A DNA stretch of 64,000 nucleotides from Neorhizobium alkalisoli (GCF_007829835.1 NZ_VIWP01000002.1:1-64000); one strand, 5' to 3'. Positions 8,099-17,605 are shown, numbered from the stretch's first letter. Made by a program: numbers and translations. Notes: generated by a model from the letters alone, not told the origin.

Positions 8099-9883
8099 TC
8101 AGCGCCCCACCGCATAGGCCTGCATCAGGCGTGGCGTGGCGGCAGCCCGCAGCAGGCCGTCGGCATCGCGGCGGGCGGCGGTCAGGCGGCCGACCGTCCA
8201 GGGATCGGCGACCGTCACCTTGTGGCCGCGACGGCGCAGCTCGTCGAGCGCTTCCACGCCGATATTGCTTTCCACCATGATTTCGCCCGGCGAGCTGGTG
8301 CGCGGGTAGAAGGAACCGGGGAAATGCGAGGTGTGGAACAGCGGCATGTCGATCGATGCCTGCAGGTTCTTGCCGTGATGGACGTAACGCAGGAAGAAGG
8401 GCAGCTGCCACTGGTCCTGCTGGTCGCCGCCCGGCGTGCCGAACACCATGGACGGACGCCCCTGATGCAGGGCAAGCGACGGGGTAAGCGTCGTACGCGG
8501 GCGCTTGCCCGGCGCGAGCGAGGTCGGCAGGCCTTCCTTCAACCAGAACATCTGGGCACGGGAATTCAGCGCAAAACCGAGGCCGGGAATGATCGGCGAG
8601 GACTGCAGCCAGCCGCCGGAGGGCGTCGTCGAGACCATGTTGCCCCAGCGGTCGATGACGTCGATATGCACGGTATCACCGCGCTTTTCCGTGAGGTGCG
8701 ACATGGTCGGTTCGTAGACCGCGCCCTTGCCACTCATCTGACCGAGCATGGCCATGGTCGCATCGACCTGGCGCTCGTAACCCGGCACCGTGCCGGGGCG
8801 CAGGTCGAGTGAGGCCGTGGAACCGATCAGCTTGCGGCGCTCATCGTTATAACCGTCGGAGAGGAGAAATTCGGTCGGGATCTGGCCGAACTCCGGATCG
8901 CCGTAATAGACTTCGCGATCGGCAAAGGCGAGCTTCATCGCCTCGACGACCGTGTGGACGAAATCCGGGCCGGACGGATCCATGGCGGAGAGGTCAAAAC
9001 CCTTCAGCAGGGCGAGCGACTGCAGGAGGACAGGTCCCTGCCCCCAGGCCTGCGTCTTTGCCACCGTCCAGTCGTGATAATCATAGGTCTGCGGCGCATC
9101 GATCGTGGCGCGCCAATTGGCCATGTCCTCGGCTGTCAGCACGCCCTTGTGCTTCATGCCGCTCGCATCCATCACTTCGGCAGTCTTCAGATAGGTGTCG
9201 ATCGCTTCCGCGACGAAGCCGCGATAGAAGGCGTCGCGGGCGGCCTCGACCTGGTCCTCGCGGACGGTTCTGGCTTCCGATTCGGCAATGATGCGCTTCC
9301 AGGTTTCGGCCAGAACCGGATTCTTGAAGCTGGAATGCTGCTCAGGCGCGGAACCGCCCGGTACCCAGGTCTCGTAGGAAGTCGGCCATTCCTTCTTGAA
9401 GAACTCCGCCAGTCCCTTGATCGTGTTCGACACGCGCGGCAGCATCGGGTGGCCGTATTCGGCGTAATAGATCGCCGGCTCCAGAACCTCGCGAACGGTC
9501 ATCGTGCCGTAATCGCGCAGCATCAGCATCCAGCCGTCGAAGGCGCCGGGAATGACGGTCGCGAGCAGGCCGTCGCCGGGGATCAGTTTCAGGCCTTCGG
9601 CGGTGTAATGGTCGATCGTTGCACCTGATGGTGCCGACCCCTGCGCGCAGATGACCTCGACCTTGTCTTTTTTCTTCGAATAGAAAACGGCCGGCATATC
9701 GCCACCGGGGCCGCAGAGATGCGGCTCGACGATCTGCAGCACGAAGCCGGTCGCGACCGCAGCATCGAAGGCATTGCCGCCCTTTTCGAGGATCGCCATG
9801 CCGACGGCAGAGGCGATCCAGTGCGTCGAGGTGACGACGCCGAACGTGCCGAGAATTTCCGGGCGGGTGGTAAAGTCGCTCAT
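8099..9883 (-). CDS. Gamma-glutamyltransferase family protein
   Basis: The product has 594 residues, the family's usual length. The ATG at 9883 has AAGGAA 8-9 bases upstream; a much longer open frame running back into the permease gene is a GC-rich artefact. The N-terminus GVVTSTHWIASAVGMAILEK and GGNAFDAAVA is typical, and the self-processing nucleophile is likely Thr404 in GDTVHIDVID. The family autocleaves before this threonine and then hydrolyses or transfers gamma-glutamyl groups. There is no evident signal peptide, unlike periplasmic Ggt, so it would act in the cytoplasm on imported substrate. Its position inside a peptide-importer operon supports scavenging of gamma-glutamyl compounds; an acylase-like activity is an alternative. 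Confidence 0.85.
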   Translation of the reverse strand: MSDFTTRPEILGTFGVVTSTHWIASAVGMAILEKGGNAFDAAVATGFVLQIVEPHLCGPGGDMPAVFYSKKKDKVEVICAQGSAPSGATIDHYTAEGLKLIPGDGLLATVIPGAFDGWMLMLRDYGTMTVREVLEPAIYYAEYGHPMLPRVSNTIKGLAEFFKKEWPTSYETWVPGGSAPEQHSSFKNPVLAETWKRIIAESEARTVREDQVEAARDAFYRGFVAEAIDTYLKTAEVMDASGMKHKGVLTAEDMANWRATIDAPQTYDYHDWTVAKTQAWGQGPVLLQSLALLKGFDLSAMDPSGPDFVHTVVEAMKLAFADREVYYGDPEFGQIPTEFLLSDGYNDERRKLIGSTASLDLRPGTVPGYERQVDATMAMLGQMSGKGAVYEPTMSHLTEKRGDTVHIDVIDRWGNMVSTTPSGGWLQSSPIIPGLGFALNSRAQMFWLKEGLPTSLAPGKRPRTTLTPSLALHQGRPSMVFGTPGGDQQDQWQLPFFLRYVHHGKNLQASIDMPLFHTSHFPGSFYPRTSSPGEIMVESNIGVEALDELRRRGHKVTVADPWTVGRLTAARRDADGLLRAAATPRLMQAYAVGR

Positions 9884-9903
9884 GTCTCTATTCCTTGAAA
9901 TGC

Positions 9904-10788
9904 TTAGGCTTCGCGCGGATCCAGCGCATCGCGCAGGCCGTCGCCGAGAAGATTGAAACCGATGACGACGAGGAAGATCGCGATCCCCGGCCACATCGCC
10001 ATCCATGGCGCCTGGCTCAGAAAGTTCTTCGCGACATTCAGCATCGAACCCCAGGAGGGTGCCGGCGGTTGCTGGCCGAGACCGAGGAACGAGAGGCTCG
10101 CCTCGGCGATGATGGCGGTGGCGATGGTCAGCGTCGCCTGGACGATGATCGGCGCCACGACATTGGGCAGGATGTAGCGGGTCATGATCTCGAAGTGATT
10201 GAGGCCGACGGCGCGGGCACCCTCGACATAATCCTCCGTCTTGACTGCCAGAACCTGGCCGCGTGTCAGGCGAATGAAGAGCGGCATGGCCGAGAGGCCG
10301 ATCGCGATCATCGCATTGGTGAGGCTCGGGCCGAGGAAGGCGGCGAGCGCGATCGCCATGATTAGAAAAGGCATGGCAAGCAGTGCTTCGGTGACGCGGG
10401 AGATCACCATATCCACCCAGCCGCCGAAGTAGCCGGCGACGAGGCCGAAGGGCACGCCGATGCAGACGGCGATCGCCACGGAAAAGACGCCGGCCATCAG
10501 CGAGGCGCGTGCGCCCCAGATCATCCGCGAGAGAATATCGCGGCCGAGATCGTCGGTGCCGAGCCAATGGGCGGCGGATGGCGCCTTGCGGATCGCCGAC
10601 CAGCTGGTGGCGATCGGATCAGGGATCGGCAGCAAGGGAGCGAGGATGGCGAGGATGGCGAAAAAGGCGACGATGCAGAGCCCGACCAGCGCGCTCCTGT
10701 TGCGTTTCATCTTGCGCCATGCCCGGTTTTGGGCACGGCTCTGTTCGCGCTTGGCGGCGACGGGGGTTGCTTGATCGACTGTGGTCAT
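9904..10788 (-). CDS. Peptide ABC transporter permease (DppC/GsiD-like)
   Basis: This inner-membrane permease has 294 residues. The N-terminal cytoplasmic stretch is followed by a first helix (ALVGLCIVAFFAILAILAPL), the HWLGTDDLGRDILSRMIWGA motif of the DppC family, and further helices. The EAA loop reads EGARAVGLNHFEIMTRYILP. The ATG at 10788 has a GAGG site and is preferred over an upstream start at 10851. It is cotranscribed with the partner permease 10 bases upstream. Confidence 0.9.
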   Translation of the reverse strand: MTTVDQATPVAAKREQSRAQNRAWRKMKRNRSALVGLCIVAFFAILAILAPLLPIPDPIATSWSAIRKAPSAAHWLGTDDLGRDILSRMIWGARASLMAGVFSVAIAVCIGVPFGLVAGYFGGWVDMVISRVTEALLAMPFLIMAIALAAFLGPSLTNAMIAIGLSAMPLFIRLTRGQVLAVKTEDYVEGARAVGLNHFEIMTRYILPNVVAPIIVQATLTIATAIIAEASLSFLGLGQQPPAPSWGSMLNVAKNFLSQAPWMAMWPGIAIFLVVIGFNLLGDGLRDALDPREA

Positions 10789-10798
10789 GGTGCCAGCC

Positions 10799-11746
10799 TC
10801 ACAGGGTTGCCCGCAGGCGCGGGTTGAGCAGGACATAGGCCATGTCGGCAAGCAGGTTCATCAGGATGAAGCCGACCGCGGTGCAGAGCACGATGCCCTG
10901 AACGACGGCATAGTCGCGGTTGAAGACGGCATCGACGGTCATCTTGCCGAAGCCGGGAATGGTAAAGATCTGTTCGGTCAAAACGGCGCCGGCCAGAAGC
11001 TCGCCGAACAACAGCGCCAGCAGGGTGATCACCGGCAGAAGCGCATTGCGAAAGCTGTGGCTGAGCACAACCTGGCGCGGCGACAGGCCTTTGGCGCGGG
11101 CGGTGCGGATGTAATCGGCATTCATGACGCCGACCATGGCCGAGCGCGTGTGGCGCATCAGGGTGGCGGCCAGCGCATTGCCGAGCACGAAGGCCGGCAT
11201 GATCATCGTCTGGATCGACCGGACCGGATCGACGAAGATCGATTCGTAGCCGGATGCCGGCAGCCAGCCGAGTTTTACCGAAACGAGCAGGATCAGCATG
11301 ATGCCGAGCCAGAAATTGGGAATGGAAAGCCCCGACAAAGCAACGATATTGGCGACGTAATCGATCCAGGTATTCTTCTTGACGGCGGCGAGAATGCCGA
11401 TCGGAATACCGATGATCATCGCAAAGAACATCGCCATGACGGCGAGCTGGATCGTCACCGGCAGTTTCTGGCCGATCAGTTCCAGCACCGGCTGGTTGGT
11501 GCGCAGCGAAATGCCGAAATCGCCGGTCAGGATGCCGCCGAGCCAGGAGAAATACTGGACGATGATCGGGTCGTTGAGATGGTATTTTGCGCGCAGGAAT
11601 TCGAGCGTCGCCGGATCGCGCTCTTCACCCGCCATGGCGAGGATCGGGTCGCCCGGCAGCAGTTTCTGCAGCGAAAAGACGAAGATCGAGATGATCAACA
11701 GGGTCGGGATCGCGACCAGCAGCCGCTTTCCGAGATAAACAGGCAT
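10799..11746 (-). CDS. Peptide ABC transporter permease (DppB/GsiC-like)
   Basis: This permease has 315 residues. It begins MPVYLGKRLLVAIPTLL, the standard DppB N-terminal helix, and includes LPGDPILAMAG and an EAA loop TARAKGLSPRQVVLSHSFRN. The ATG at 11746 lies 9 bases after GAGGG. It forms a heterodimer with the downstream permease. A stable hairpin separates it from the binding-protein gene. Confidence 0.9.
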   Translation of the reverse strand: MPVYLGKRLLVAIPTLLIISIFVFSLQKLLPGDPILAMAGEERDPATLEFLRAKYHLNDPIIVQYFSWLGGILTGDFGISLRTNQPVLELIGQKLPVTIQLAVMAMFFAMIIGIPIGILAAVKKNTWIDYVANIVALSGLSIPNFWLGIMLILLVSVKLGWLPASGYESIFVDPVRSIQTMIMPAFVLGNALAATLMRHTRSAMVGVMNADYIRTARAKGLSPRQVVLSHSFRNALLPVITLLALLFGELLAGAVLTEQIFTIPGFGKMTVDAVFNRDYAVVQGIVLCTAVGFILMNLLADMAYVLLNPRLRATL

Positions 11747-11773
11747 GGTATCGCCCTCGATTTTTGTCAGGGA

Positions 11774-11795
11774 CCGCACGGGCGAACCCGTGCGG
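11774..11795 (-). promoter_or_regulatory. UUCG-loop hairpin between binding-protein and permease genes
   Basis: On the transcribed strand a perfect 9-bp stem (CCGCACGGG/CCCGTGCGG) is closed by a TTCG tetraloop. No T-run follows. Such intercistronic hairpins commonly block 3'-to-5' decay, so that the abundant binding-protein message outlasts the permease message. Confidence 0.65.
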
Positions 11796-11813
11796 TTGGC
11801 TCTCGAATGCGAC

Positions 11814-13322
11814 TTACTTCTTGGAGACGCCGAGCAGACGCATCATGCCGTCCGGCGACGGAGCAAAGCCTGAAACCTTCTTGGAAATGGCATAGGCGTA
11901 AGGCTGATGGCCGAGATAGATGATCGGCATATCGTCGTTGAGGATCGCTTCAGCCGCATCATATTTCTGCTTGCGGGCTGCGTCGTCGGTCGAGGTGCGG
12001 GCTTCGTTGAGCAGCTTGTCGACTTCCGGATTGCAATATTTCACGTCGTTGATGCCGCCCTTGCAGGTAACGAACTGGTGGATATTGCCATCCGGATCGA
12101 TACGGCCGGACCAATCGGAACGGCTGAGCTGGTAATTGCCGCGGGTCTGCTCGTCGAGCAGCGTGGCGAACTCGGTCGACTTCAGCGTGACGTTGAAACC
12201 GGCTTCCGCGACCATCGACTGGATGACCTGCATCATCTGGGTCTGGGTCGTGCTGTTGGCGTGCTGCAGCTCGATATCCAGCTTTTCGTAGCCGGCTTCC
12301 TTCATCAGCTTCTTCGCCTTTTCGATATCGCGGGCAGGAACCGGGATATCCTTGTCGAACCACGGGCTGGACGGCGGGAACGGCTGGTTGCCGGCCATGG
12401 CCGTGCCTTCGAAAACGATCTGGCTGATCGCCTCACGGTCGATGGCGAGCGAAAAAGCCTGGCGCAGGCGCTTGTCCTTGCCGAGCGGGTTATCGGCACG
12501 CGCACCGTTCTTGATGTTGACGTACATGGCCATGTAGCCAGGGCCGATGACGTCGGCATAGGTCAGGTTCGGATCGGCCTTGACCGATTCGACGTCAGAC
12601 GGGGAAATGCGCTCGGCAATGTCGAGATCGCCGGAACGCAGGTTGGCGAGCTTAACCGTCGTGTCGGGGATCGGCAGATACGTGATCTTGTCGACGAGGA
12701 TCTTGTCCTTGTCCCAGTAGTCGGCGAATTTTTCCAGCACGATACGATCCTGCTGGATGCGTTCGACGAACTTGAACGGACCGGCGCAGACCGGCTTGGA
12801 GCCGAAATTGGCGCCGAGTTCCTTGGCAGCCTTCGGCGCGACGATCATGCCGGCGCGGTCGGACAGCTGGGCGAGAAGCGTCACGTCCGGCGATTTCAGC
12901 GTGAACTTGACTTCCAGCGGACCGGACGCCTCGACCTTTTCGACAGACGAAAGCTCGCTCTTGCGGCGGGATTCCGGCAGGGTCATGTTGCGTTCGATCG
13001 TGTATACGACGGCAGCGGCATCCAGCGCCTCGCCATCATGGAACTTGACGCCGTCGCGGATCTTCATGGTCAGGACCTTGCCGCCCTCGGACCAGTTCCA
13101 TTCTGTCGCCAGCTGCGGAACGATCTTCATGTCCTGGGAAATGTCGACAAGCTTGTCGCACATGGCGGTGTAGACGATACGGCCGACGAAAGTGCGTGAC
13201 TGAGCCGGATCGAGAACGTCGGCATCGTCATTGAGGCCGATGCGCAGTTCGGAAGACAGGGCCGGAAAGGCAAAAAGCACGCCGGCAAGCAGCGCGGAAG
13301 TGAGTTTGGTCAATTTGGTCAT
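11814..13322 (-). CDS. Peptide/glutathione-type ABC transporter substrate-binding protein (SBP_bac_5)
   Basis: The product has 502 residues with a signal peptide (MTKLTKLTSALLAGVLFAFP, cleavage near ALSS-E). The mature part follows family 5 solute-binding proteins: LRIGLNDDADVLDPAQS, then GPFKFVERIQQDRIVLEKF, then RQAFSLAIDREAI. It captures the substrate in the periplasm for the two permeases. An AGAGGA site precedes the ATG. It is the first gene of the importer operon, immediately downstream of the regulator gene. Confidence 0.92.
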   Translation of the reverse strand: MTKLTKLTSALLAGVLFAFPALSSELRIGLNDDADVLDPAQSRTFVGRIVYTAMCDKLVDISQDMKIVPQLATEWNWSEGGKVLTMKIRDGVKFHDGEALDAAAVVYTIERNMTLPESRRKSELSSVEKVEASGPLEVKFTLKSPDVTLLAQLSDRAGMIVAPKAAKELGANFGSKPVCAGPFKFVERIQQDRIVLEKFADYWDKDKILVDKITYLPIPDTTVKLANLRSGDLDIAERISPSDVESVKADPNLTYADVIGPGYMAMYVNIKNGARADNPLGKDKRLRQAFSLAIDREAISQIVFEGTAMAGNQPFPPSSPWFDKDIPVPARDIEKAKKLMKEAGYEKLDIELQHANSTTQTQMMQVIQSMVAEAGFNVTLKSTEFATLLDEQTRGNYQLSRSDWSGRIDPDGNIHQFVTCKGGINDVKYCNPEVDKLLNEARTSTDDAARKQKYDAAEAILNDDMPIIYLGHQPYAYAISKKVSGFAPSPDGMMRLLGVSKK

Positions 13323-13399
13323 GTTCTATCCTCTGGTCTATTTGATCTCTCGAATTTCTTTTTCTTGGCCGGCATCCGCCGACAGGTCTTGAAATTGGT

Positions 13400-14155
13400 T
13401 CAGGAAGCCTCGCTGAAAGGCGCCTCATCCGAAGTGTCAGCATGGTCATGTTCGAGCGAGGTTGCGCGGATCAGGCGCTCCTGCAGCATCAGCAGGTGCT
13501 GGCGCATCGCCTCCCCTGCCCGTGCCGGATCGCGCGCCTCGATCGCGTCGATAATGTCCATGTGCTGGATCAGCGAGACGCTGACCGTGTTGCCGGAAAT
13601 GCGGGCGCGTTCCCGGATTGCCTGCCAGGCCTCGTCCTGACGGACACGGTTGACGACGTCGAAGATTGACAGAAACAGCTGGTTGCCGGCGCTCTGGGCG
13701 ATCTGGCGGTGAAGCGCGCCATCCCAAAGCTCGCGGGCATCGGCATCCGTGCTTTCGATGATCTTGTTGGCGAGGTCGCGCATGCGGGCAATCTCGGCCG
13801 GCTTGGCACGCATAGCGGCAAGCTGGGCCAGCTGCGGTTCGATGCGCAGGCGAACCTCCATGATCTCCATGAAGTCGGTGCCGGCGACGATATCTTCCAG
13901 CCGGTCGGCAAAGGGTTCCGGCCGCTCGCCGACAAAGGTTCCGGATCCCTGCCGGCGCCAGATCAGGCCTTCCGCTTCCAGCACTTCCAGCGCGCGACGC
14001 ACGGCCCGGCGGCCGACATTGAGCGCTTCCGACAAAGCGCGCTCCGTCGGCAGACGGCCATCCTCGCCGAAGCCGCGGGCATGGATCAGCTCGCGGAGCT
14101 TATCCAGCGCATAATTGGAATTGTCGTGGGCGCCGCCCGTCGTGACCTGGACCAT
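13400..14155 (-). CDS. GntR-family (FadR subfamily, FCD domain) transcriptional regulator
   Basis: The product has 251 residues. The N-terminal winged helix reads [20 protein letters not shown], then [13 protein letters not shown]. The C-terminal all-helical FCD ligand domain contains the usual metal-binding pattern (Asp and His in the DGALHRQIA region, later His residues in LIQHMDII). There is no obvious Shine-Dalgarno sequence before the ATG at 14155. A hyphenated palindrome overlaps its promoter, which suggests self-repression. It probably controls the adjacent importer operon, 77 bases downstream on the same strand. The effector is unknown. Confidence 0.88.
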   Translation of the reverse strand: MVQVTTGGAHDNSNYALDKLRELIHARGFGEDGRLPTERALSEALNVGRRAVRRALEVLEAEGLIWRRQGSGTFVGERPEPFADRLEDIVAGTDFMEIMEVRLRIEPQLAQLAAMRAKPAEIARMRDLANKIIESTDADARELWDGALHRQIAQSAGNQLFLSIFDVVNRVRQDEAWQAIRERARISGNTVSVSLIQHMDIIDAIEARDPARAGEAMRQHLLMLQERLIRATSLEHDHADTSDEAPFSEAS

Positions 14156-14162
14156 TCAGCGT

Positions 14163-14179
14163 ACCAATTTATGATTGGT
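14163..14179. promoter_or_regulatory. Candidate GntR operator
   Basis: The palindrome ACCAAT-N5-ATTGGT lies 8 bases upstream of the regulator's start codon. It has the size and TGGT/ACCA half-site style of FadR-subfamily operators. Confidence 0.6.
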
Positions 14180-14370
14180 GCAGTTGGACGATATTTCCAA
14201 AGAGGCGTCAAGGCACTTTTTGTGCAGTCAACATATTCGCCTAAATCGTGGGCAATTATTCAGCGGTAAGACTTTGACGACCGCAATCAAACATTTAGAA
14301 TAAAATGATAGGCAGTGACGCAAATAGGCTATTGCAGTGCAAAAGCCGTTTTTGAGGAGCGAAGCATTTC

Positions 14371-15861
14371 ATGAACCAGTATGACCTCATCGTCGTCGGC
14401 AGCGGCCCGGCCGGCCGCCGTGCCGCCATCCAGGCAGCCAAGCTCGACAAGAAAGTGCTCGTCATCGAGCAGGGCCGCCGGGTCGGCGGCGTCTCGGTTC
14501 ATACCGGCACGATCCCGTCGAAAACGCTGCGCGAGACGGCGCTGAACCTGTCCGGCTGGCGCGAGCGCGGCTTTTACGGCAAGGCCTATCGCGTCAAGCA
14601 GGAGATCAGCGCCGACGACCTGCGCCGCCGCCTGTTGATCACGCTCGACCACGAAGTGGAAGTTCTCGAACACCAGTTCGCCCGTAACCGCGTGCAGCAC
14701 ATGCGCGGCAAGGCAAGCTTCGTTTCGCCCGATACGCTGGAGATCCAGAAGGACGATAACGATGTCGTTCAGGTCAGCGCCAAGAGCATCCTGCTCGCCG
14801 TCGGCACCCGTCCGTTCCGTCCCGACTACATGCCCTTCGACGGCCGGTCGGTGATCGATAGCGACGAACTTCTGGAAATGCAGAACCTGCCGCGCTCGCT
14901 GGTCGTCATCGGCGCCGGCGTCATCGGTATCGAATACGCAACCATCTTCTCGGCGCTCGATACGGCGGTTACCGTCATTGACCCGAAGGCGACCATGCTC
15001 GATTTCATCGACAAGGAAATCGTCGAGGACTTCACCTATCAGCTGCGTGACCGCAACATGAAGCTGATGCTGGGCCAGAAGGCCGAGAAGGTGGAGCACA
15101 TGCCGGACGGCAAGGTGCAGGTAACCGTCGATTCGGGCCGCCGCATCATCACCGACATGGTTCTCTTTGCTGCCGGCCGCATGGGCGCGACCGACACGCT
15201 GAACCTGGCTGCAGCGGGGCTCGAGGCTGACAGCCGCGGCCGCCTGCGCGTCAATCCGGAAACTTTTGAGACCTCGGTACCCGGCATCTTTGCCGCCGGC
15301 GACGTCGTCGGCTTTCCGAGCCTTGCCTCGACCTCGATGGAACAGGGCCGTATCGCTGCCCGCGTTGCCGTCGGCGCGATCGCCAAGGAACCGCAAAAGT
15401 ATTTCCCTTACGGCATCTATTCCGTGCCGGAGATTTCGACGGTCGGCCTGACCGAAGAAGAAATGAAGGAACGCGGCATTCCCTACGAATGCGGTATCGC
15501 CCGTTTCCGCGAGACCTCGCGCGGCCATATCATGGGTCTCGATTCGGGCATGCTGAAGCTGATCTTCTCGATGAAGACCCGCCGCCTGCTCGGCGTCCAC
15601 ATCATCGGCGAGACCGCGACCGAGCTTGTGCATATCGGCCAGGCCGTACTCAATCTCAAAGGCACGGTCGAATATTTCGTCGAGAACACGTTCAACTATC
15701 CGACGCTCGCCGAAGCCTACAAGATCGCCGGCCTCGATGCCTGGAACCGCATGGGTGAAGCGCCGAAGGACGAGAGCAAGGCAGCTCCCGCTCCCGCCGA
15801 AAAGGCCGCGACACCGGCCGCAAAGACCAAGGCAGACGACAAGAAGGCTGCCGCCAAGTGA
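14371..15861 (+). CDS. sthA: Soluble pyridine nucleotide transhydrogenase
   Basis: The 496-residue product transfers hydride between NAD(H) and NADP(H) in the cytoplasm. It belongs to the flavoprotein disulfide reductase fold: FAD-binding VVGSGPAG at 8-15, NAD-binding VVIGAGVIG near 178-186 and the C-terminal dimer domain. In place of the redox disulfide (GGTCxNxGC) it has GGVSVHTGTIPSK at 39-51, with no cysteine, which is diagnostic of SthA. A tail of about 30 residues rich in Ala, Lys and Pro extends past the usual end near 466. A GAGGAG site precedes the ATG. Confidence 0.93.
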   Translation: MNQYDLIVVGSGPAGRRAAIQAAKLDKKVLVIEQGRRVGGVSVHTGTIPSKTLRETALNLSGWRERGFYGKAYRVKQEISADDLRRRLLITLDHEVEVLEHQFARNRVQHMRGKASFVSPDTLEIQKDDNDVVQVSAKSILLAVGTRPFRPDYMPFDGRSVIDSDELLEMQNLPRSLVVIGAGVIGIEYATIFSALDTAVTVIDPKATMLDFIDKEIVEDFTYQLRDRNMKLMLGQKAEKVEHMPDGKVQVTVDSGRRIITDMVLFAAGRMGATDTLNLAAAGLEADSRGRLRVNPETFETSVPGIFAAGDVVGFPSLASTSMEQGRIAARVAVGAIAKEPQKYFPYGIYSVPEISTVGLTEEEMKERGIPYECGIARFRETSRGHIMGLDSGMLKLIFSMKTRRLLGVHIIGETATELVHIGQAVLNLKGTVEYFVENTFNYPTLAEAYKIAGLDAWNRMGEAPKDESKAAPAPAEKAATPAAKTKADDKKAAAK

Positions 15862-15956
15862 GATCAGGCGGCCGGGAAGCACGACGCTTGCCGGCCGCCA
15901 TATGCTCCGCGGCTCTTCCGGGCATTCCTCGTATCCTGCATCATTGACGTGGTCAG

Positions 15957-15979
15957 ATCCTCGGCACGGGGCCGAGGAT
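15957..15979. repeat. Intergenic hairpin, fragment of a dispersed repeat
   Basis: A perfect 9-bp stem ATCCTCGGC/GCCGAGGAT has a 5-base loop. Sequences of this CCTCGGC-GCCGAGG style recur between genes in rhizobial genomes. There is no T-run, so a terminator role is uncertain. Confidence 0.45.
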
Positions 15980-16062
15980 GACGTAGCGTGAAGGCCTCAC
16001 CCTCGATACACTGATCTCTTACGTGCAAAAGAAGTCGCACGGGCGGTTAGGGAGCGGTACAG

Positions 16063-16371
16063 ATGGCCATCAACCGGGGCAGCCTTGCCTTGCGTTACGG
16101 ACTGGTATTTTTCGCCATCGTCATCCTTGCGCTTCTGCCGGCCATTCTCGCCATCGGCAGCAGCATTTTTGCCGACAGTATCGGATGCCAGGTCGATGAG
16201 GGAAGCAGCCATCCCTGCCTGTTCATGGGCAGCGATATCGGCGACACGCTGAATTTTCTCTTCGTGATGGGCTGGTTTGCCCTGATGACCATTCCGGCCG
16301 GCGCGGCAGCGCTGGCACTCTGGGCGTCCGTTCTTGTTCTCCACCTCATCCTGCGCCGGCTCAGCCGCTGA
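16063..16371 (+). CDS. Small integral membrane protein, unknown
   Basis: The product has 102 residues with a GGGAG site before the ATG. Hydrophobic helices span about residues 8-30 (YGLVFFAIVILALLPAILAI) and 65-98 (two helices around FVMGWFALMTIPAG). The loop between them carries two cysteines (IGCQVDEG, HPCLFMG), probably periplasmic. No family was recognised. It converges with rpsD across a shared terminator region. Confidence 0.7.
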   Translation: MAINRGSLALRYGLVFFAIVILALLPAILAIGSSIFADSIGCQVDEGSSHPCLFMGSDIGDTLNFLFVMGWFALMTIPAGAAALALWASVLVLHLILRRLSR

Positions 16372-16381
16372 AGCGGATACG

Positions 16382-16410
16382 AAAAAAGCCGCGTCGGAGA
16401 CGCGGCTTTC
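16382..16410 (-). terminator. Terminator downstream of rpsD
   Basis: An 11-bp stem (AAAGCCGCGTC and its complement) with a 3-base loop is followed by six T residues on the minus strand. A shorter T-run on the plus strand lets it also serve the converging membrane-protein gene. Confidence 0.85.
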
Positions 16411-16445
16411 GATTTTCCGTCGAGAACGCCCCGAAGGGCGCTTCA

Positions 16446-17063
16446 TCAACGCGAGTAGAATTCGACGACCAGCTGCGGTTCCATGACGACAGCGTAAGGA
16501 ACGTCGGACAGGCCCGGAACGCGAGCGAAGGTAGCAACCATCTTGTTGTGGTCGACTTCGATGTAGTCCGGAACGTCGCGCTCAGCGAGGGCAACGGCTT
16601 CCAGAACCGTAACGAGCTGCTTCGACTTCTGGCGAACTTCGATAACGTCGCCAGCCTTGCAGCGGTACGAACCGATGTTGACCTTGACGCCGTTGACCGT
16701 GACGTGGCCGTGGTTGACGAACTGACGGGCAGCGAAGACCGTCGGAACGAACTTGGCGCGGTATACGATCGCGTCGAGACGGGCTTCCAGCAGACCGATC
16801 AGGTTCTCCGAAGTGTCGCCCTTGCGGCGGTTGGCTTCGTCGTAGATCGCGCGGAACTGCTTTTCGCGCAAGTCGCCGTAGTAGCCCTTCAGTTTCTGCT
16901 TGGCGCGCAGCTGCACACCGAAGTCCGAAAGCTTGCCCTTGCGGCGCTGGCCGTGCTGGCCCGGGCCGTATTCGCGGCGGTTAACCGGCGACTTCGGACG
17001 GCCCCAGATGTTTTCGCCCATACGGCGATCAATTTTGTACTTGGACGATTCGCGCTTGCTCAT
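16446..17063 (-). CDS. rpsD: Small ribosomal subunit protein S4
   Basis: The 205-residue product is a primary 16S rRNA-binding protein that nucleates 30S assembly. It begins [20 protein letters not shown] and includes [20 protein letters not shown] and the S4 RNA-binding domain ([20 protein letters not shown], then [10 protein letters not shown]). It is shorter at the N-terminus than zinc-binding S4 proteins and has no cysteine cluster, as is usual in Rhizobiales. An AAGGAAA site precedes the ATG. The gene is monocistronic, with its own promoter and terminator. Confidence 0.97.
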   Translation of the reverse strand: MSKRESSKYKIDRRMGENIWGRPKSPVNRREYGPGQHGQRRKGKLSDFGVQLRAKQKLKGYYGDLREKQFRAIYDEANRRKGDTSENLIGLLEARLDAIVYRAKFVPTVFAARQFVNHGHVTVNGVKVNIGSYRCKAGDVIEVRQKSKQLVTVLEAVALAERDVPDYIEVDHNKMVATFARVPGLSDVPYAVVMEPQLVVEFYSR

Positions 17064-17235
17064 CGTATTTCCTTTCAGAATGTGTCACCGGTTCGTTTCC
17101 GGACCGGATCAAGGAAACACGCCCTCCTCTGAACCCTGATTTAAGGGCTCTGACAGGTTTCTCACGAAAGCGTCCGGAGAAAACCACGGGACATGTCAGT
17201 GAAACACCGGGTCTTTCGGCCCGGCGTTGGGGCGG

Positions 17236-17264
17236 TCTTTAGGGGCATGTCATGGAAATGTCAA
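17236..17264 (-). promoter_or_regulatory. Probable rpsD promoter
   Basis: On the minus strand TTGACA (17264-17259) and TAAAGA (17241-17236) are separated by exactly 17 bases. This implies a leader of about 165 bases before rpsD, long enough to hold an autoregulatory S4 site; a hairpin lies near 17205-17225. Confidence 0.6.
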
Positions 17265-17359
17265 CAGCGGCCCGACCTTAAGACTTGGATAAGGCTGATT
17301 GCAGGTTTCTTTGATCGCAACCACTCCGCACACCACATATGGTCAAGGAGGATACTGCC

Positions 17360-17605
17360 ATGAAAACGCAACCGTTCAACACCCCGATCCATGTCGAAAA
17401 CCCCGATACCGGCGTCGAACAGACGGTCAAAACCGTCCGGCAGGCAAAAACCATGCTCGACGACGGCTGGCCCGCCTTCCACGGCAGCCAGCATCACCAT
17501 GCCGAAGAAGTCTGCGAGGCCGCCCTTCACGGTGAAACGGCTTCGGGCGAAGCTAGGCGCGCCTTTATCGCAGCCGCCATCGAGGCGCATTTTCATATTC
17601 ACTGA
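17360..17605 (+). CDS. DUF982 domain protein
   Basis: This small cytoplasmic protein has 81 residues. The start at 17360 has a perfect AGGAGG site, so the ATG 21 bases upstream is rejected. The pattern TVRQAKTMLDDGWP followed by EEVCEAALHGETASGEARRA is that of DUF982, a family of unknown function abundant in Rhizobiales. It is transcribed divergently from rpsD. Confidence 0.8.
   Translation: MKTQPFNTPIHVENPDTGVEQTVKTVRQAKTMLDDGWPAFHGSQHHHAEEVCEAALHGETASGEARRAFIAAAIEAHFHIH

Noticed and set aside
9884..10567. N-terminal extension of the gamma-glutamyltransferase frame
   Set aside because: It overlaps the DppC-type permease in another frame; the ATG at 9883 has its own binding site and gives the family's normal N-terminus.
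14329..15882. 517-codon open frame opposite sthA
   Set aside because: It is a mirror frame of a well-supported gene, caused by high GC and codon bias; its product matches nothing and is His/Asp/Arg-rich.
17064..17235. S4 autoregulatory leader
   Set aside because: A long leader with a hairpin exists, but I cannot match it to a known S4-binding structure, so it is not listed as one.
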